Positions 16,973 through 27,000 of a DNA stretch of 64,000 nt are shown piece after piece. The DNA lies in NCBI RefSeq assembly GCF_042680125.1, contig NZ_JBHTNY010000020.1. One strand, 5' to 3'. The translations under genes and the position numbers were made by a program. The notes under the pieces are model-generated. The model did not search any database, was not told where the DNA came from, and worked only from the letters and a program-made list of their open reading frames with translations. The DNA comes from Robinsoniella peoriensis. GTDB lineage: Bacteria; Bacillota; Clostridia; Lachnospirales; Lachnospiraceae. Numbering within the stretch: position 1 is the stretch's first letter; every line of letters begins with the position of its first letter.

Positions 16973-18340
16973 TTAAAAGAATTTTACAACGTAGCCCTGA
17001 ATAAAGATAGCCAATACAATAATCGGCAGAATCCAGGTCACATATACCCTTGCCCAATTGGGAAACTTTATTCCTTTACCCGTATTTGCTTCTGCAGTAA
17101 ACTTCTTAAATCCCCATCCATAGCGGCTGGTACAGAATAAAAGATATACCAGACTGCCAAGAGGAAGTAAGTTATTGCTGACAATGAAATCCTCCAGATC
17201 CAATATATTTGATCCCGGTCCGAAAGGAGTAAATCCGCTTAACAGATTGAATCCTAATACACATGGCATCGAGAGAATAATAATTACGATCAGATTTACT
17301 GCAACTGCTTTTCCTCTGCTGCATCCGGTGAGATCCATTGCAAAAGAAATAATGTTTTCAAATACGGCAATGATTGTTGAAATAGCCGCAAAAGACATGA
17401 ATAAGAAGAAAAGGCTTCCCCATACTCTTCCACCGCTCATTTCATTAAATACATTGGGTAATGTAATGAATATCAGGCTTGGACCGCTATCCGGTTTAAT
17501 GTTATAAGCAAAACAGGCCGGAAAAATAATTAAACCTGCCATAAGTGCAACAAAAGTATCCAAAATGGTAACACTTACTGCTTCTCCGGTCAATGATCGG
17601 TCTTTTCCAATATAACTTCCGAAAATTGCCAATGCACCAATACCCAGGCTTAAAGTAAAGAACGCCTGACCCATAGCAGCAAAAATACTTTCTGATATCC
17701 CCGATTCCACTAATTTACTAAAGTCCGGATATAAATAAAATTTAAGTCCGGTGGAACTGCCTTCTAACATTACGGAACGGATAGCAAGAATAATCATAAG
17801 TGCTAACAGGCTGACCATCATTATCTTTGTGATTTTTTCTACACCGTTTTTCAATCCTTTCGCGCAGATGCCAAAGCATACAATAACCACAGCGATCATA
17901 CAAACGGTCATCAGTACCGGCTGTCCCATTAACTCTCCAAAAGCTCCTGAGACCTGCTCCGAATTCATGCCCTCAAACTGCCCGGCAGCCATTTTGAAGA
18001 AATAGAGAATCATCCATCCGCCGATTGTGGTATAAAACATCATCAGCAGATAATTTCCCGCAATTGCTCCAAATTTGTATAAATGCCATTTTGTTCCTTT
18101 GGGTTCCAACACGTCAAATGACAGTGCCGCACTCTTCTGGCTTCCACGCCCTACTGCAAATTCCATTACCACAATTGGTAATCCAAGAATCAGCAGGAAG
18201 AATAAATAAACTAAAACGAATGCCGCACCTCCATATTTTCCCGTAATATAGGGGAAACGCCATACATTTCCTAACCCGATTGCACATCCTGCCGATATCA
18301 GGATAAAGCCCAACCGGGAGGAAAACTTCTCTCTCTCCAT
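16973..18340 (-). CDS. sodium-dependent NSS-family amino acid transporter
   Basis: 455 residues with about eleven membrane segments. It is a neurotransmitter:sodium symporter relative of bacterial LeuT and MhsT. TM1 carries the family signature (AGCAIGLGNVWRFPY, unwound region that binds Na+ and substrate), and TM6 contains FFTLSLGIGALAIFGSY. Eleven rather than twelve helices is usual for bacterial members. It probably imports an amino acid such as tryptophan, tyrosine or a branched-chain residue with Na+; the substrate cannot be fixed from sequence. ATG at 18340 follows AAAAAGGAGACAGAT. Monocistronic, convergent with the flavin reductase gene. Confidence 0.92.
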   Translation of the reverse strand: MEREKFSSRLGFILISAGCAIGLGNVWRFPYITGKYGGAAFVLVYLFFLLILGLPIVVMEFAVGRGSQKSAALSFDVLEPKGTKWHLYKFGAIAGNYLLMMFYTTIGGWMILYFFKMAAGQFEGMNSEQVSGAFGELMGQPVLMTVCMIAVVIVCFGICAKGLKNGVEKITKIMMVSLLALMIILAIRSVMLEGSSTGLKFYLYPDFSKLVESGISESIFAAMGQAFFTLSLGIGALAIFGSYIGKDRSLTGEAVSVTILDTFVALMAGLIIFPACFAYNIKPDSGPSLIFITLPNVFNEMSGGRVWGSLFFLFMSFAAISTIIAVFENIISFAMDLTGCSRGKAVAVNLIVIIILSMPCVLGFNLLSGFTPFGPGSNILDLEDFIVSNNLLPLGSLVYLLFCTSRYGWGFKKFTAEANTGKGIKFPNWARVYVTWILPIIVLAIFIQGYVVKFF

Positions 18341-18497
18341 ATCTGTCTCCTTTTTAAGTTATTCTCTAACTATTTTACACGAATTTTGTATATATGAAAA
18401 GCAAAAACCGCTTTTTTCAATAAATTTGGTAGAGATTTAAAGCGTTGATACTTTAAAACGTTGAGTTGTATAAGTATAGCATACCAAGATCAATCCA

Positions 18498-18526
18498 TTG
18501 ACAGTCTTAAGCCGGTACTGTAAACT
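18498..18526 (+). promoter_or_regulatory. promoter of the RluA-family gene
   Basis: TTGACA (18498-18503), a 17-bp spacer and TAAACT (18521-18526). The predicted leader of about 75 nt contains a small hairpin, TTGCCTGC/GCGGGCAA (18566-18593), just upstream of the start codon; it could hinder ribosome entry. No known riboswitch was recognised there. Confidence 0.8.
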
Positions 18527-18610
18527 AGAAAGGGCTTTACGATAGAACAAAAGGAAGGAAAGGTTTTGCCTGCGGTTATTTTTTAGCGGGCAATAAAGAC
18601 GGAAACACGA

Positions 18611-19498
18611 ATGAAAAGAATACTGACTTACCACATAGATTTACACAGCTCAGGCAAAAATATCACTGCTTTTCTGAAAGAAAAGGGCTATTCCAGACAT
18701 ATCCTTACCCATCTGAAACGTACAGAATATGGCATTTTAAAAAATGGGAAGTGGGCTTATACCTCAGAACAATTGCAGGAGGGGGATGAATTAACGGTAC
18801 AGATCGTGGAAGAAGGATTTTCCAGTCAGATTGTACCTGTAAAAATGGAACTTGTAATTGTGTATGAGGATGAAGACATGCTGATTCTGGACAAAGCTGC
18901 CGATACGCCCATACATCCTTCCATCAATAATTATGAAAATACGCTTGCCAATGGTATAGCAGATTACTTCGCCAATAAAGGAACGGCATTTACTTACCGC
19001 TGTATTAACCGCCTGGACAGAGACACCACAGGGCTTTTGATTATCGCAAAAAATATGCTGAGCGCTGCTATCTTGTCCGATATGGTAAAAAGCCGGAAAA
19101 TTCACCGGGAATATCTGGCTGCTGCTATTGGGAAAACACCTGATTCCGGTAAAATTGATGCACCGATTGCCCGAAAAGAGGATTCTGCAATTGAACGCAT
19201 TGTTGATTATGAACATGGAGAACGGGCGGTGACCTATTTCAGGCGCCTGTCATATAAAAATGGGTACTCCCTGGTTTCCTTAAAGCTGGAAACCGGGCGT
19301 ACCCATCAGATCCGCGTGCATATGAAATATCTGGGACATCCCCTGCCGGGGGACTTCCTGTACAATCCGGAATATACCAGAATCAAACGTCAGGCACTCC
19401 ATTCCCACAGACTGGAATTGGAACATCCGATTACAAAAGAAAAACTGGTTTTTACTTCCCCTTTGCCCCCGGATATGCAGTTTGAGGAGTGGGATTAA
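18611..19498 (+). CDS. RluA-family RNA pseudouridine synthase
   Basis: 295 residues. An N-terminal S4-like RNA-binding part (about 1-75) precedes the catalytic domain with the signature RLDRDTTGLLIIAKN, whose second Asp (about residue 136) is the nucleophile that isomerises uridine to pseudouridine, plus KLETGRTHQIRVHMKYLGHPLPGD. It belongs to the RluD/RluC/TruC branch; the exact rRNA or tRNA target is not evident. ATG at 18611. It ends 27 bases from the convergent UPF0303 gene with no clear terminator between. Confidence 0.9.
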   Translation: MKRILTYHIDLHSSGKNITAFLKEKGYSRHILTHLKRTEYGILKNGKWAYTSEQLQEGDELTVQIVEEGFSSQIVPVKMELVIVYEDEDMLILDKAADTPIHPSINNYENTLANGIADYFANKGTAFTYRCINRLDRDTTGLLIIAKNMLSAAILSDMVKSRKIHREYLAAAIGKTPDSGKIDAPIARKEDSAIERIVDYEHGERAVTYFRRLSYKNGYSLVSLKLETGRTHQIRVHMKYLGHPLPGDFLYNPEYTRIKRQALHSHRLELEHPITKEKLVFTSPLPPDMQFEEWD

Positions 19499-19525
19499 GA
19501 CTGTGCGAAACGCTTTCTGCTTCCC

Positions 19526-20023
19526 TTAAATATTGCCGCGTATTCTAGGGACTTCATCGATGTGCAGATACCGGCTGATGCATTTTACAACAAGGTCATG
19601 ATCGGATACGTGATCCAGGCCGGATACAATTACACCGCCGATGACACCGACTTCTTCCACACGAATCGGGAAACCGCCGCCGCAGGCTGCATAGTCTTTG
19701 GGATCCATGAAACGCTCCTCCAGGGTTTCTTCTGTTTTACGAAGCAGCATGTAAGCCCGCAGGCTGCTCTGCTCTAACCTGCGTACTGTATTGAACTTTC
19801 TTGCCATCCAACTTTCATTGTCCATGTTTGTCCGATTCGATGCGTATTGGAAAACCACATACCCATTATTCAAACGGATACTAACCGCTACCGGAAGGCT
19901 TCTTCTCTTCGCTTCCATTACAATCAGATTTCCAAGTTCCCATGCATCTTCATTTGTAAAATGAGAAAACTGAAGAATTTCTTCCTGCATCTCAAGCATA
20001 GCAATTAATTCGTCTACTGTCAT
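19526..20023 (-). CDS. UPF0303 / GlcG-HbpS-like protein
   Basis: 165 residues related to the UPF0303 proteins of the GlcG/HbpS-like superfamily, often labelled heme-degrading domain proteins; the fold resembles PAS/roadblock-type small domains. Conserved elements seen are EILQFSHFTNEDAWELG, RRSLPVAVSI, GGGFPIRV and GVIGGVIVSGL, the last two being the glycine-rich core. No membrane segments. The start used is the second in-frame ATG (20023), seven bases after AGGAGG; the ATG at 20029 sits only one base from the site. Function unproven in the family. Confidence 0.8.
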   Translation of the reverse strand: MTVDELIAMLEMQEEILQFSHFTNEDAWELGNLIVMEAKRRSLPVAVSIRLNNGYVVFQYASNRTNMDNESWMARKFNTVRRLEQSSLRAYMLLRKTEETLEERFMDPKDYAACGGGFPIRVEEVGVIGGVIVSGLDHVSDHDLVVKCISRYLHIDEVPRIRGNI

Positions 20024-20100
20024 AGTCATTCCTCCTAGTGTGAAAATGTTAATATAGTGTCATTATACTACTATTTCGGGGAAAAGAAAAGGGGATGTGA

Positions 20101-20144
20101 AAAACACCCGGATGCGAAATATTGATCGCAGAACCGAGTGTTTT
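20101..20144 (-). terminator. terminator of the PTS/HPr transcript
   Basis: On the minus strand a two-part stem AAAACACTCGG/CCGGGTGTTTT with inner TGCGA/TCGCA, followed by five T. It lies about 20 bases downstream of the HPr stop. Confidence 0.88.
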
Positions 20145-20166
20145 AAAATGGGTTTTTCTTTATTTT

Positions 20167-20424
20167 TTACAGGTTTGCTTTAAAGAAAGATTCCATTGCT
20201 TCGATTGCAGCAGCTTCATCATCTCCTTCAGCGGTTACGGTAACTTCAGCACCCTGTTTTACCCCAAGGCTCATAACAGCCATCAGTCTTCTGAGGTCTG
20301 CACTTTTTTCACCAGCTTTCAGGGTCAGCCTGGAGGTAAATGGCTTTGCCTCTTTTACCAAGAGTCCTGCCGGTCTTGCGTGAATTCCAATCTCGTCTGT
20401 AATTACATAATTAAATGATTTCAT
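20167..20424 (-). CDS. ptsH: HPr-family PTS phosphocarrier protein
   Basis: 85 residues, full HPr length. His15 in GIHARPAG is the residue phosphorylated by enzyme I and used to feed EIIA domains. The second canonical site, Ser46 in KSIMGVMSLG, is replaced: here the segment reads RRLMAVMSLG, so Arg occupies position 46 and HPr-kinase control is not expected. It lies downstream of the EIICBA gene and shares its terminator, an inducible location, whereas the general ptsH usually sits with ptsI. It could be the general HPr or a system-specific one. A hairpin at 20461-20511 separates it from EIICBA. Confidence 0.9.
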   Translation of the reverse strand: MKSFNYVITDEIGIHARPAGLLVKEAKPFTSRLTLKAGEKSADLRRLMAVMSLGVKQGAEVTVTAEGDDEAAAIEAMESFFKANL

Positions 20425-20460
20425 AAAATTTCCACCTTTCGTCTTTTATCTATTGTTATG

Positions 20461-20511
20461 GCAGTCCGGAAACAGTTTGGGATTTTCCGAAATGTTGGTT
20501 TGCCGGACTGC
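20461..20511 (-). repeat. intergenic hairpin between EIICBA and HPr
   Basis: Perfect 9-bp arms GCAGTCCGG (20461-20469) and CCGGACTGC (20503-20511) with a large loop that contains GGAAA/TTTCC. No U-run follows, so this looks like an mRNA processing or stability element rather than a terminator. Confidence 0.55.
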
Positions 20512-20528
20512 ACAAATAACCAATTTTA

Positions 20529-22706
20529 TTAAAAAATCTTAAGCAATTGCTGCTTGCTCTGTATGTCACCGGTATTTACGACGGTAACTGTGTGATAGTC
20601 ATCTGTATTGGAAACAATGACCGGTGTAACCGTTCTGTAATGTTCACTCTTTATGCCGTCCAGATCCACAACAGCCAGAAGGTCTCCGGTTTTTACACGA
20701 TCTCCGTCTTTTACGTGAATATCATAATATTTTCCATTTAGCTGAACGGTATCGATTCCCACATGGATCAGAAGCTCTATACCATTATCTGAGGTGAGTC
20801 CGATAGCATGTTTGGTGTCAAATACCATAGATACAACTCCATCAAAGGGGGCAGTTACCCTGCCGTCCGCTGGTTCAATCGCAGCACCGTCTCCCAACAT
20901 TCTTTCCGAAAACACACCGTCATTGACTTCTTCTAACGGAATGGATTTACCGGTCATAGGGGCATAAACCGTGTAGCCTTTACCAGTTGAATTTTCCTCC
21001 TGCGTTTCATATTCTGCATGGGTACTATTCATATTATTATACTCCCCGCTCGTTTCATCTGCAATCTCCGGTTGATTAAAATTCAGATCTTTATCGCTGT
21101 CGCTTGCAGGACTTGCCAGATAATCCTCCAGGTTTGATTTGATTACCGTTACTTTCGGTCCATAAATAACCTGGACTCCATTGCCCTTCATAATAACGCC
21201 GGCGGCGCCGCTGGCTTTTAATATGCCCTGATCTACTTTTTCTTTATCTGCTACCGTTATACGAAGTCTTGTGGCACAGCAGTCTACGTCGCTGATATTA
21301 AGTTTTCCTCCTAGTCCCCGTGTTATCATGGCTGATTGTTCGTCGATGATTTCACTGGCGCTGTTTTCCTGATTTTTTCCTTTTTTTGCATCAACGTCTG
21401 CCCTGCGGTAAAGTTTTACCTCTTCTTCCCCTTCTTCACGTCCCGGAGTCTTCAGATTGAATTTTCTTATTAAAAAAGTGAACAGGAAATAGTAAATAAT
21501 AAAATATATAATACCTATCAGTACAATCCACAGCCAGCTTGTTTTCGCATTTCCCTGCATGATACCAAAAAGCGTCAGGTCAATAAGTCCGCCGGAAAAA
21601 GTCATGCCGACTCCGACTCCGAAAATATGCGTGAACATATATGCCAGTCCTGCCAGGACACAGTGAATTGCATACATTAAAGGTGCAACAAACAGGAAGG
21701 TAAACTCCAGCGGTTCGGTAATACCGGTAATCATAGAAGTCAGGGCTGCTGAGATTAAAAGGCCGCCCACTATTTTCCTCTTTTCCGGCTTTGCACAGCG
21801 GTACATGGCAAGCGCCGCACCGGGAAGTCCAAATATCATAAAGACAAATTTACCCGACATAAAGCGGCATGCATTTACGCTAAAATGTGTGATACCAGGA
21901 TCCGCTAACTGGGCAAAGAATATGTTCTGTGCACCTTCTACATAGGCACCTGCAACCGTTGCAGTACCGCCTACCGCTGTCTGCCAGAATGGCAGGTAAA
22001 ACACGTGGTGAAGCCCGAAAGGTATCAATGCTCTTTCGATTAAACCGTATAACCAGGTACCAAAATATCCGGAATTCATAACGAATTGCCCCAGGCTGTT
22101 AATACCATTTTGTATAAATGGCCAGATATAAAACATCAAAATACCCACGATCATATAGACAGCTGCCGATATGATCGGTACGAATCTGGTTCCGCCAAAG
22201 AATGACAGTACCTGTGGAAGCTGAATTTTGTAAAAACGGTTATGGAGTGCTGCCACACCAAGCCCTACAATAATACCGCCGAATACACCCATCTGTAAGG
22301 AGGTGATACCAACAACGGAAGTTGTTGCACCTTCTAGCATACTATCCGGTCCGCCCTGTGCAGTAATCAACGCACCTATGGAAGCATGCATAACAAAAAA
22401 TGCAATGGCACCGGACAATGCCGCAACTTCTTTTTCTTTCTTCGCCATACCGATGGCAACACCCATGGCAAAAATAATAGGCAGATTGCTGAATACAATA
22501 CTTCCGGCTGCATTTAGTACGGTCAAAATCGTATAAATAAAAGTACCGGGCCCCATGATCTTCATTAAATGATAGGTCTCAAGCATTGTTTCATTTGTAA
22601 ATGAACCGCCGACTCCAAGAAACAGTCCCGCGATGGGTAAAATAGCGATGGGCAGCATAAAAGATCTGCCTACACGCTGTAATATACCAAAAATTTTATC
22701 TTTCAT
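20529..22706 (-). CDS. PTS transporter EIICBA, glucose type
   Basis: 725 residues in the order IIC (about 1-430, ten or so membrane segments, starting KIFGILQRVGRSFMLPIA), IIB (about 450-540, phosphorylated Cys in DVDCCATRLRITV) and IIA (about 600-725, active-site His in LLIHVGIDTVQLNGKYY). It takes up and phosphorylates a hexose; the IIC sequence fits the glucose/maltose/N-acetylglucosamine class, most like PtsG. The ATG at 22706 follows CAGGAGG; the frame runs 45 codons upstream through the terminator/RAT region and is not used. Expression should depend on antitermination at 22753-22856 by the neighbouring LicT-type protein. Confidence 0.92.
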   Translation of the reverse strand: MKDKIFGILQRVGRSFMLPIAILPIAGLFLGVGGSFTNETMLETYHLMKIMGPGTFIYTILTVLNAAGSIVFSNLPIIFAMGVAIGMAKKEKEVAALSGAIAFFVMHASIGALITAQGGPDSMLEGATTSVVGITSLQMGVFGGIIVGLGVAALHNRFYKIQLPQVLSFFGGTRFVPIISAAVYMIVGILMFYIWPFIQNGINSLGQFVMNSGYFGTWLYGLIERALIPFGLHHVFYLPFWQTAVGGTATVAGAYVEGAQNIFFAQLADPGITHFSVNACRFMSGKFVFMIFGLPGAALAMYRCAKPEKRKIVGGLLISAALTSMITGITEPLEFTFLFVAPLMYAIHCVLAGLAYMFTHIFGVGVGMTFSGGLIDLTLFGIMQGNAKTSWLWIVLIGIIYFIIYYFLFTFLIRKFNLKTPGREEGEEEVKLYRRADVDAKKGKNQENSASEIIDEQSAMITRGLGGKLNISDVDCCATRLRITVADKEKVDQGILKASGAAGVIMKGNGVQVIYGPKVTVIKSNLEDYLASPASDSDKDLNFNQPEIADETSGEYNNMNSTHAEYETQEENSTGKGYTVYAPMTGKSIPLEEVNDGVFSERMLGDGAAIEPADGRVTAPFDGVVSMVFDTKHAIGLTSDNGIELLIHVGIDTVQLNGKYYDIHVKDGDRVKTGDLLAVVDLDGIKSEHYRTVTPVIVSNTDDYHTVTVVNTGDIQSKQQLLKIF

Positions 22707-22752
22707 TTCTCTGATTCCTCCTGAAAAAATATATATTATAATCTGATTCTGC

Positions 22753-22856
22753 ACAAAAAAAGACCGTAACAGAAAACATGATAGTAGTATACCCCAGCTG
22801 TAGATATCTACTACCAAATCCTGTTCCGGTCTAGCCTGCATTACCAGTTACAATCC
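22753..22856 (-). promoter_or_regulatory. RAT antiterminator and overlapping terminator before EIICBA
   Basis: On the minus strand a 29-nt ribonucleic antiterminator (RAT) at 22828-22856 begins GGATTGTAACTGGTAATG and ends GCAGGCTAGACC, matching LicT/SacY-type RATs. Its last bases also form the 5' arm of a terminator: AGACCGGAACAG (22821-22832) pairs with CTGTTACGGTCT (22761-22772), followed by seven T. The two folds exclude each other. A second hairpin fills the terminator loop. Confidence 0.9.
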
Positions 22857-22859
22857 AGA

Positions 22860-23696
22860 TTATACAGTATTTGATACTCTTCTTAAATGAATGGTGAGGA
22901 AAATCATCTCTTCCTCAGTGATTTCTTTCTTATATGTCTCCCGGATAAAGGTCCGGATCTCTTCTGCACATTTATAGTCATTTTTATAACGTTTCTTAAC
23001 CATTTTCTGAAAAGTTACATCATCATCTTTCGTAATCCGGTCAGAAAATAACCGCTGTCCGAAAAATTTCAGGTGTGTTATAAAACGTTCATAGGCCAGA
23101 GAATGATCATCTAATTTCATCTGATAATATTTCTCTGCGATGTCCAGCACCTGCTGTATCATTTCCGTGATATTCACCATGTCGCACATATCCGTGTTTA
23201 ATTCTGCATTCACAATATGTAAGGCTATAAAACCTGCCTCATCCCTGGATAATTCTACATCCAGCTTTTCTTTGATGATTTCCAGAGCTTTGCAGCCAAT
23301 CTGGAATTCCTGTATATAAAAATTACGGATTTCCATCAGCAATGCATTCCGGTACTCCATGTTCTGACGCTTGCGTTCAATGGCGAAACTGATATGATCT
23401 GTCAAAGTAATATAAACATTTTCATTTAATCTTTTGCCTACGGTATTCCTGGCATAATCGATAATTTCCGTACAGGTCTCCACATATGACAGTGGAATTT
23501 CCGCCATTAATTCCTGTAATTTGCCGGATGCCTTGGGGCTTTCCATTTTATAAACTTTTTCAATTTTCTCCCCGGGGATTATATCATGAGGTTTTTGCTT
23601 AAATCCAATGCCAAGCCCCCTGACGATGATTTCCTGCCCATCTTCATCAACGGAACATACAATATTATTATTGATAATCTTCGTTATCTCATACAT
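22860..23696 (-). CDS. BglG/LicT-family transcription antiterminator
   Basis: 278 residues: an N-terminal co-antiterminator RNA-binding domain (about 1-55) and two PTS regulation domains with the four expected histidines, seen in TLTDHISFAI, FIALHIVNAEL, RFITHLKFF and FLTIHLRR. Phosphorylation of these by HPr and the EII sets RNA binding. Bound to the RAT it prevents termination ahead of EIICBA, and also ahead of its own gene. The start is the ATG at 23696 (MYEITKIINNN), which matches the family N-terminus; a further 14 upstream codons are open. Spacing to the GGAG site is a little long. Confidence 0.92.
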   Translation of the reverse strand: MYEITKIINNNIVCSVDEDGQEIIVRGLGIGFKQKPHDIIPGEKIEKVYKMESPKASGKLQELMAEIPLSYVETCTEIIDYARNTVGKRLNENVYITLTDHISFAIERKRQNMEYRNALLMEIRNFYIQEFQIGCKALEIIKEKLDVELSRDEAGFIALHIVNAELNTDMCDMVNITEMIQQVLDIAEKYYQMKLDDHSLAYERFITHLKFFGQRLFSDRITKDDDVTFQKMVKKRYKNDYKCAEEIRTFIRETYKKEITEEEMIFLTIHLRRVSNTV

Positions 23697-23796
23697 TCCT
23701 GTCTTATCTCCATTCCGTTTCCAAACATGTTTGATCAAATAATGTCATTTGTCAGAATTCAAAAAGTATAAACAGGATTTATGCAGTTTCAAACAT

Positions 23797-23871
23797 AAAA
23801 AAAACCAACCCTGCAGAAAGTTATCATACTCGCTTCAAAGATGGTCTCGCCTGCATTACCAGTCACAATCC
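23797..23871 (-). promoter_or_regulatory. RAT and terminator in the antiterminator gene leader
   Basis: A 29-nt RAT at 23843-23871, identical to the downstream one at all but one base of its first 23, overlaps a shorter terminator (GAGACCA with TGGTTTT, then a T run at 23797-23804). The antiterminator gene should therefore be autoregulated by the same mechanism. Confidence 0.85.
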
Positions 23872-23888
23872 CGTATTTATCTTCAAAT

Positions 23889-23917
23889 AGGATATCATAT
23901 AATGTAATTAGTGTCAA
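23889..23917 (-). promoter_or_regulatory. promoter of the PTS antitermination operon
   Basis: Minus-strand TTGACA (23912-23917), a 17-bp spacer and TATCCT (23889-23894). The predicted start is about 10 nt upstream of the first RAT, as in other LicT-type leaders. Confidence 0.8.
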
Positions 23918-23952
23918 GTGGATTTGAAAGAATAATTGAATAATTTCATATC

Positions 23953-23992
23953 AGAGAACAGCCGGTACCGGATTGGCACAAGGCTGTTCTCT
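23953..23992. repeat. hairpin downstream of the GH2 gene
   Basis: Perfect 11-bp arms AGAGAACAGCC/GGCTGTTCTCT. In the direction of the GH2 gene (minus) the stem follows an A run and is not followed by T, so it is a poor intrinsic terminator there. On the plus strand it has a T run, facing any antisense transcript and the PTS promoter region. Confidence 0.6.
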
Positions 23993-24007
23993 TTTTCTTT
24001 TAAACGG

Positions 24008-27000
24008 TTATTTTTTTATTTTCGCTTTTGAAGAAAGTCCCTTATTTTTTAAGAGTTTTTTATAGTATGTTAATTTTTTAGACGGAACCTGAATGACAGC
24101 TTTGGAATGAATTTTTTTCAAAGCATTTTTTCCTACCGTTTTTAACTTACTGCTCTCAATCTTAATGGTCTTGAGATTCTTTGCTCCATAGAATGCAGCA
24201 TCACCGATTTTTGTAATATTCTTTGAAATGGTAATGGATTTTAACTTTGTATTTTTGTAAAATGCTTTCTTTTTAATTTCCGTAACTGTAAACTTATAAC
24301 TGGAAATTGTAACCGTATTGGGGAGTTTAAGTTTTGAGGTTTTCTTGTTTTTAACGCCTTTCACACAAACCGTCCCATTGCCGGCAGAAGATTTCAGTAT
24401 CTGATATTTTAATTTTCCTACGGTATAGGAAGCACCTTTCTTTGGGATTTTGTAAACAGAAAGGGTAAGTCTGGCGGCATAGAGTAAATTTTTCGCAGAT
24501 TTTAATTTATCCAGGTTTGCCCTGCTGTCACTCAATATCTTTTCTGCTTCACTGAGGTTATCTTTTAAACGCCGGAAGCTTGCTAAAGTATAATGTTTCT
24601 GTCCTTTCTTTACGATTGCGCTGCATGCTGTAATTTCTGCCTGCAGCGCTTTTCTTGCATATGACAGGGAAGTATCCGGCTTTAACTGCAGACCTGCCAT
24701 TGCAGAATTTAGTTTATCCAGAGCTGCCTGTATTTCTTTAGCGGATGGTTCTGCTGAGGATAACACTTTTACTGCCCCGTCATACGCAGTTTTGAAAACT
24801 GCCCAGCTCGTATCGGTATAACTGCCCTGGCCTTTATCGAAGAGTGTCTTTGCTTTGTTTACTGCTTCTCTCAGTCTAAAGGTATCCTCTTTTTGGATCA
24901 GGGAAGCCATAGCATGATTTAATTGCTCTGCTGCAGCCAGTATCTCATCTGCTGAAGGATCTTCTTTTTCTAATACAGCGGCCGCTTCTTCATATGCGGC
25001 GAGCAATTGTGCCCAGCTTGCATTTGTATAATTACCCTGGCCTTTTTGAATTAGATTTTGTGCAGTACTGACGGTATCTTCCAAGGTGGCTGTATCTCCT
25101 ATGAGGATCAGTTCCCTGAGCGCATTTTCAAGTGCATCAGATGCCGCCTGGATCTCCTCTTTGGATGCCTCTTTGTTTAAATAGACACCATAAGACTCGA
25201 CTATACGATCTGCTGCAGACTGCCTGCTGGTAAAGGTATAGTTTTTCATGGCATCCCCTTCAATCTGTTTCATTAAGCCGCCAAGTGATAACAGAATCGG
25301 ACTTTCCGTTAATGGCTCATCATCGCCGCCAGACACAGTTTCCACTCCATATTCAAAATAGTCCAAACCAAATTTTCCGGCAGGTACAAGTTTAACGGTA
25401 TGTTCCCCGTCTTCCAGATAACCGGATGCATAGACTTCTTTGTATACATTAACATTCTCATTGTTATTAATATGTCCGGCAGGTTCTCCATCGATATAAA
25501 CATCGGCACCCTGCTGTCCGCCATCTGCTTTTGCACCTATTTTTATATAGTTTCCGTTAAATGTAAGGGCGATATAATCTCCATCTTTTACCGGATTGCC
25601 TTTGTCACCCAGGAAGGTCTCACTTCCGTTGTAAGCATCGGAAGATGGCCACAGCTGCCAGTCGCCTGTCTTTTCCAGCAGGCTGTCTTCACCATCAACT
25701 TTTGTCCAGGCAGTTTCCATCTTTGATCCGGATTCCAGTTTATCCGGGTCCGGATAGATCATGATTGTATTTGAAATTATTTCCAGTGTATTTTTATCCC
25801 ATACACTGAGAATGGCTTCATATCCTTTTATATCAGAAGGCATATTGAGCGTCAGGTGAAGATCTTTTGCGGCGCCGGGATAGAATTCGTCGGAAGTCAT
25901 GGTGAAGCCTGCAAGCATTCCATCCGGTCCATAGAGGGACAGTGAAGCACACAAAGGCTGTAAATCTTCCGAAGTATTTTTTAGGGATAATATCCCGGTG
26001 AAGTCTTCTCCTGCCTGTAAGCCTTCGGTAATTCCCACATAGGCGGTACGGATGCTTTTGCTTTTTTTGCTGATGTCACGGATGGCTCCGTACAATTTTG
26101 CGTCCGCCCAGTCTGTGTGATCCTGGGATTCAGAACCGTTGGCGTCTGTCATAAGCTTCAGTTCCGAAACTCCGCTGACGCTTAAATTGAATTCATCGGC
26201 TTCCCCGCCAGAAAGTTCCTTTTCATAAATCAGGCTGTTGTCGGCATAGATCCTAAAGATTGCATTGCCTCCATCCACTTCATTATCAATGCCCGCCACT
26301 CCGGAAAAGCGTGTATACTTTTTGTCCAGGTTATGAATAATGGTGCTGTCAGCATGTAGACCGATTCCTTTTTTATAAACTTTATTCCCTACCTTTATCT
26401 GATTTCCCTGGCAGGTCTTGTCTTTTCCTTTTTCACCCCATCCTGTGGAGACTCTGTCGTAATCCACTACATCGGAGAGGTAAGCACTGTATTTGGTATA
26501 TGGAGGTGTAATTGAGGAGGGGTTTCCATATACATTCAGTTCCGTGAGAAAGGCTTTTTCATTTTCCGGAACGTCCGTAAAGGTTATCTTAACATATCTG
26601 GATTCCGGCCCGTCCAGGGATTCTTCTGCTTTCCTGGATGTAATGGTATCCTTTGTATATTCTGCAGCAATGGTCCATGGGCCATTCTTATCCATAGCTG
26701 TTTCGACTTTATATGGATAGGGAGATTTGTTAAATCCCAGTCCGATGTTATAGAGGTATAAGGTAAATTCCAGATCTACCATAAAGTATTCCCCGCTGCC
26801 TGTATTATCTGCCTGCCAGGATGTCGCCATATTACCGTCTGCTGCCAGTGCACTGTCCTGATCATTGCTGCTAGGGAACAGGGGTCTTCCGGAAGCGGCA
26901 TTGTTTTCACCATATATAATGGGATCTTCTATTTTAGCAGTTACACTGCCCCACTTATCTGCATTATAAAAATCTTCCGGTTCCGAACCATCATCGGTTT

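Noticed and set aside
23953..23992. Intrinsic terminator for the GH2 gene
   Set aside because: The T run lies on the wrong side for that gene; recorded only as a hairpin.
24430..25100. FIVAR region as a recent tandem duplication
   Set aside because: The three repeats are clearly diverged in DNA sequence, so they are old domain repeats, not a recent duplication.
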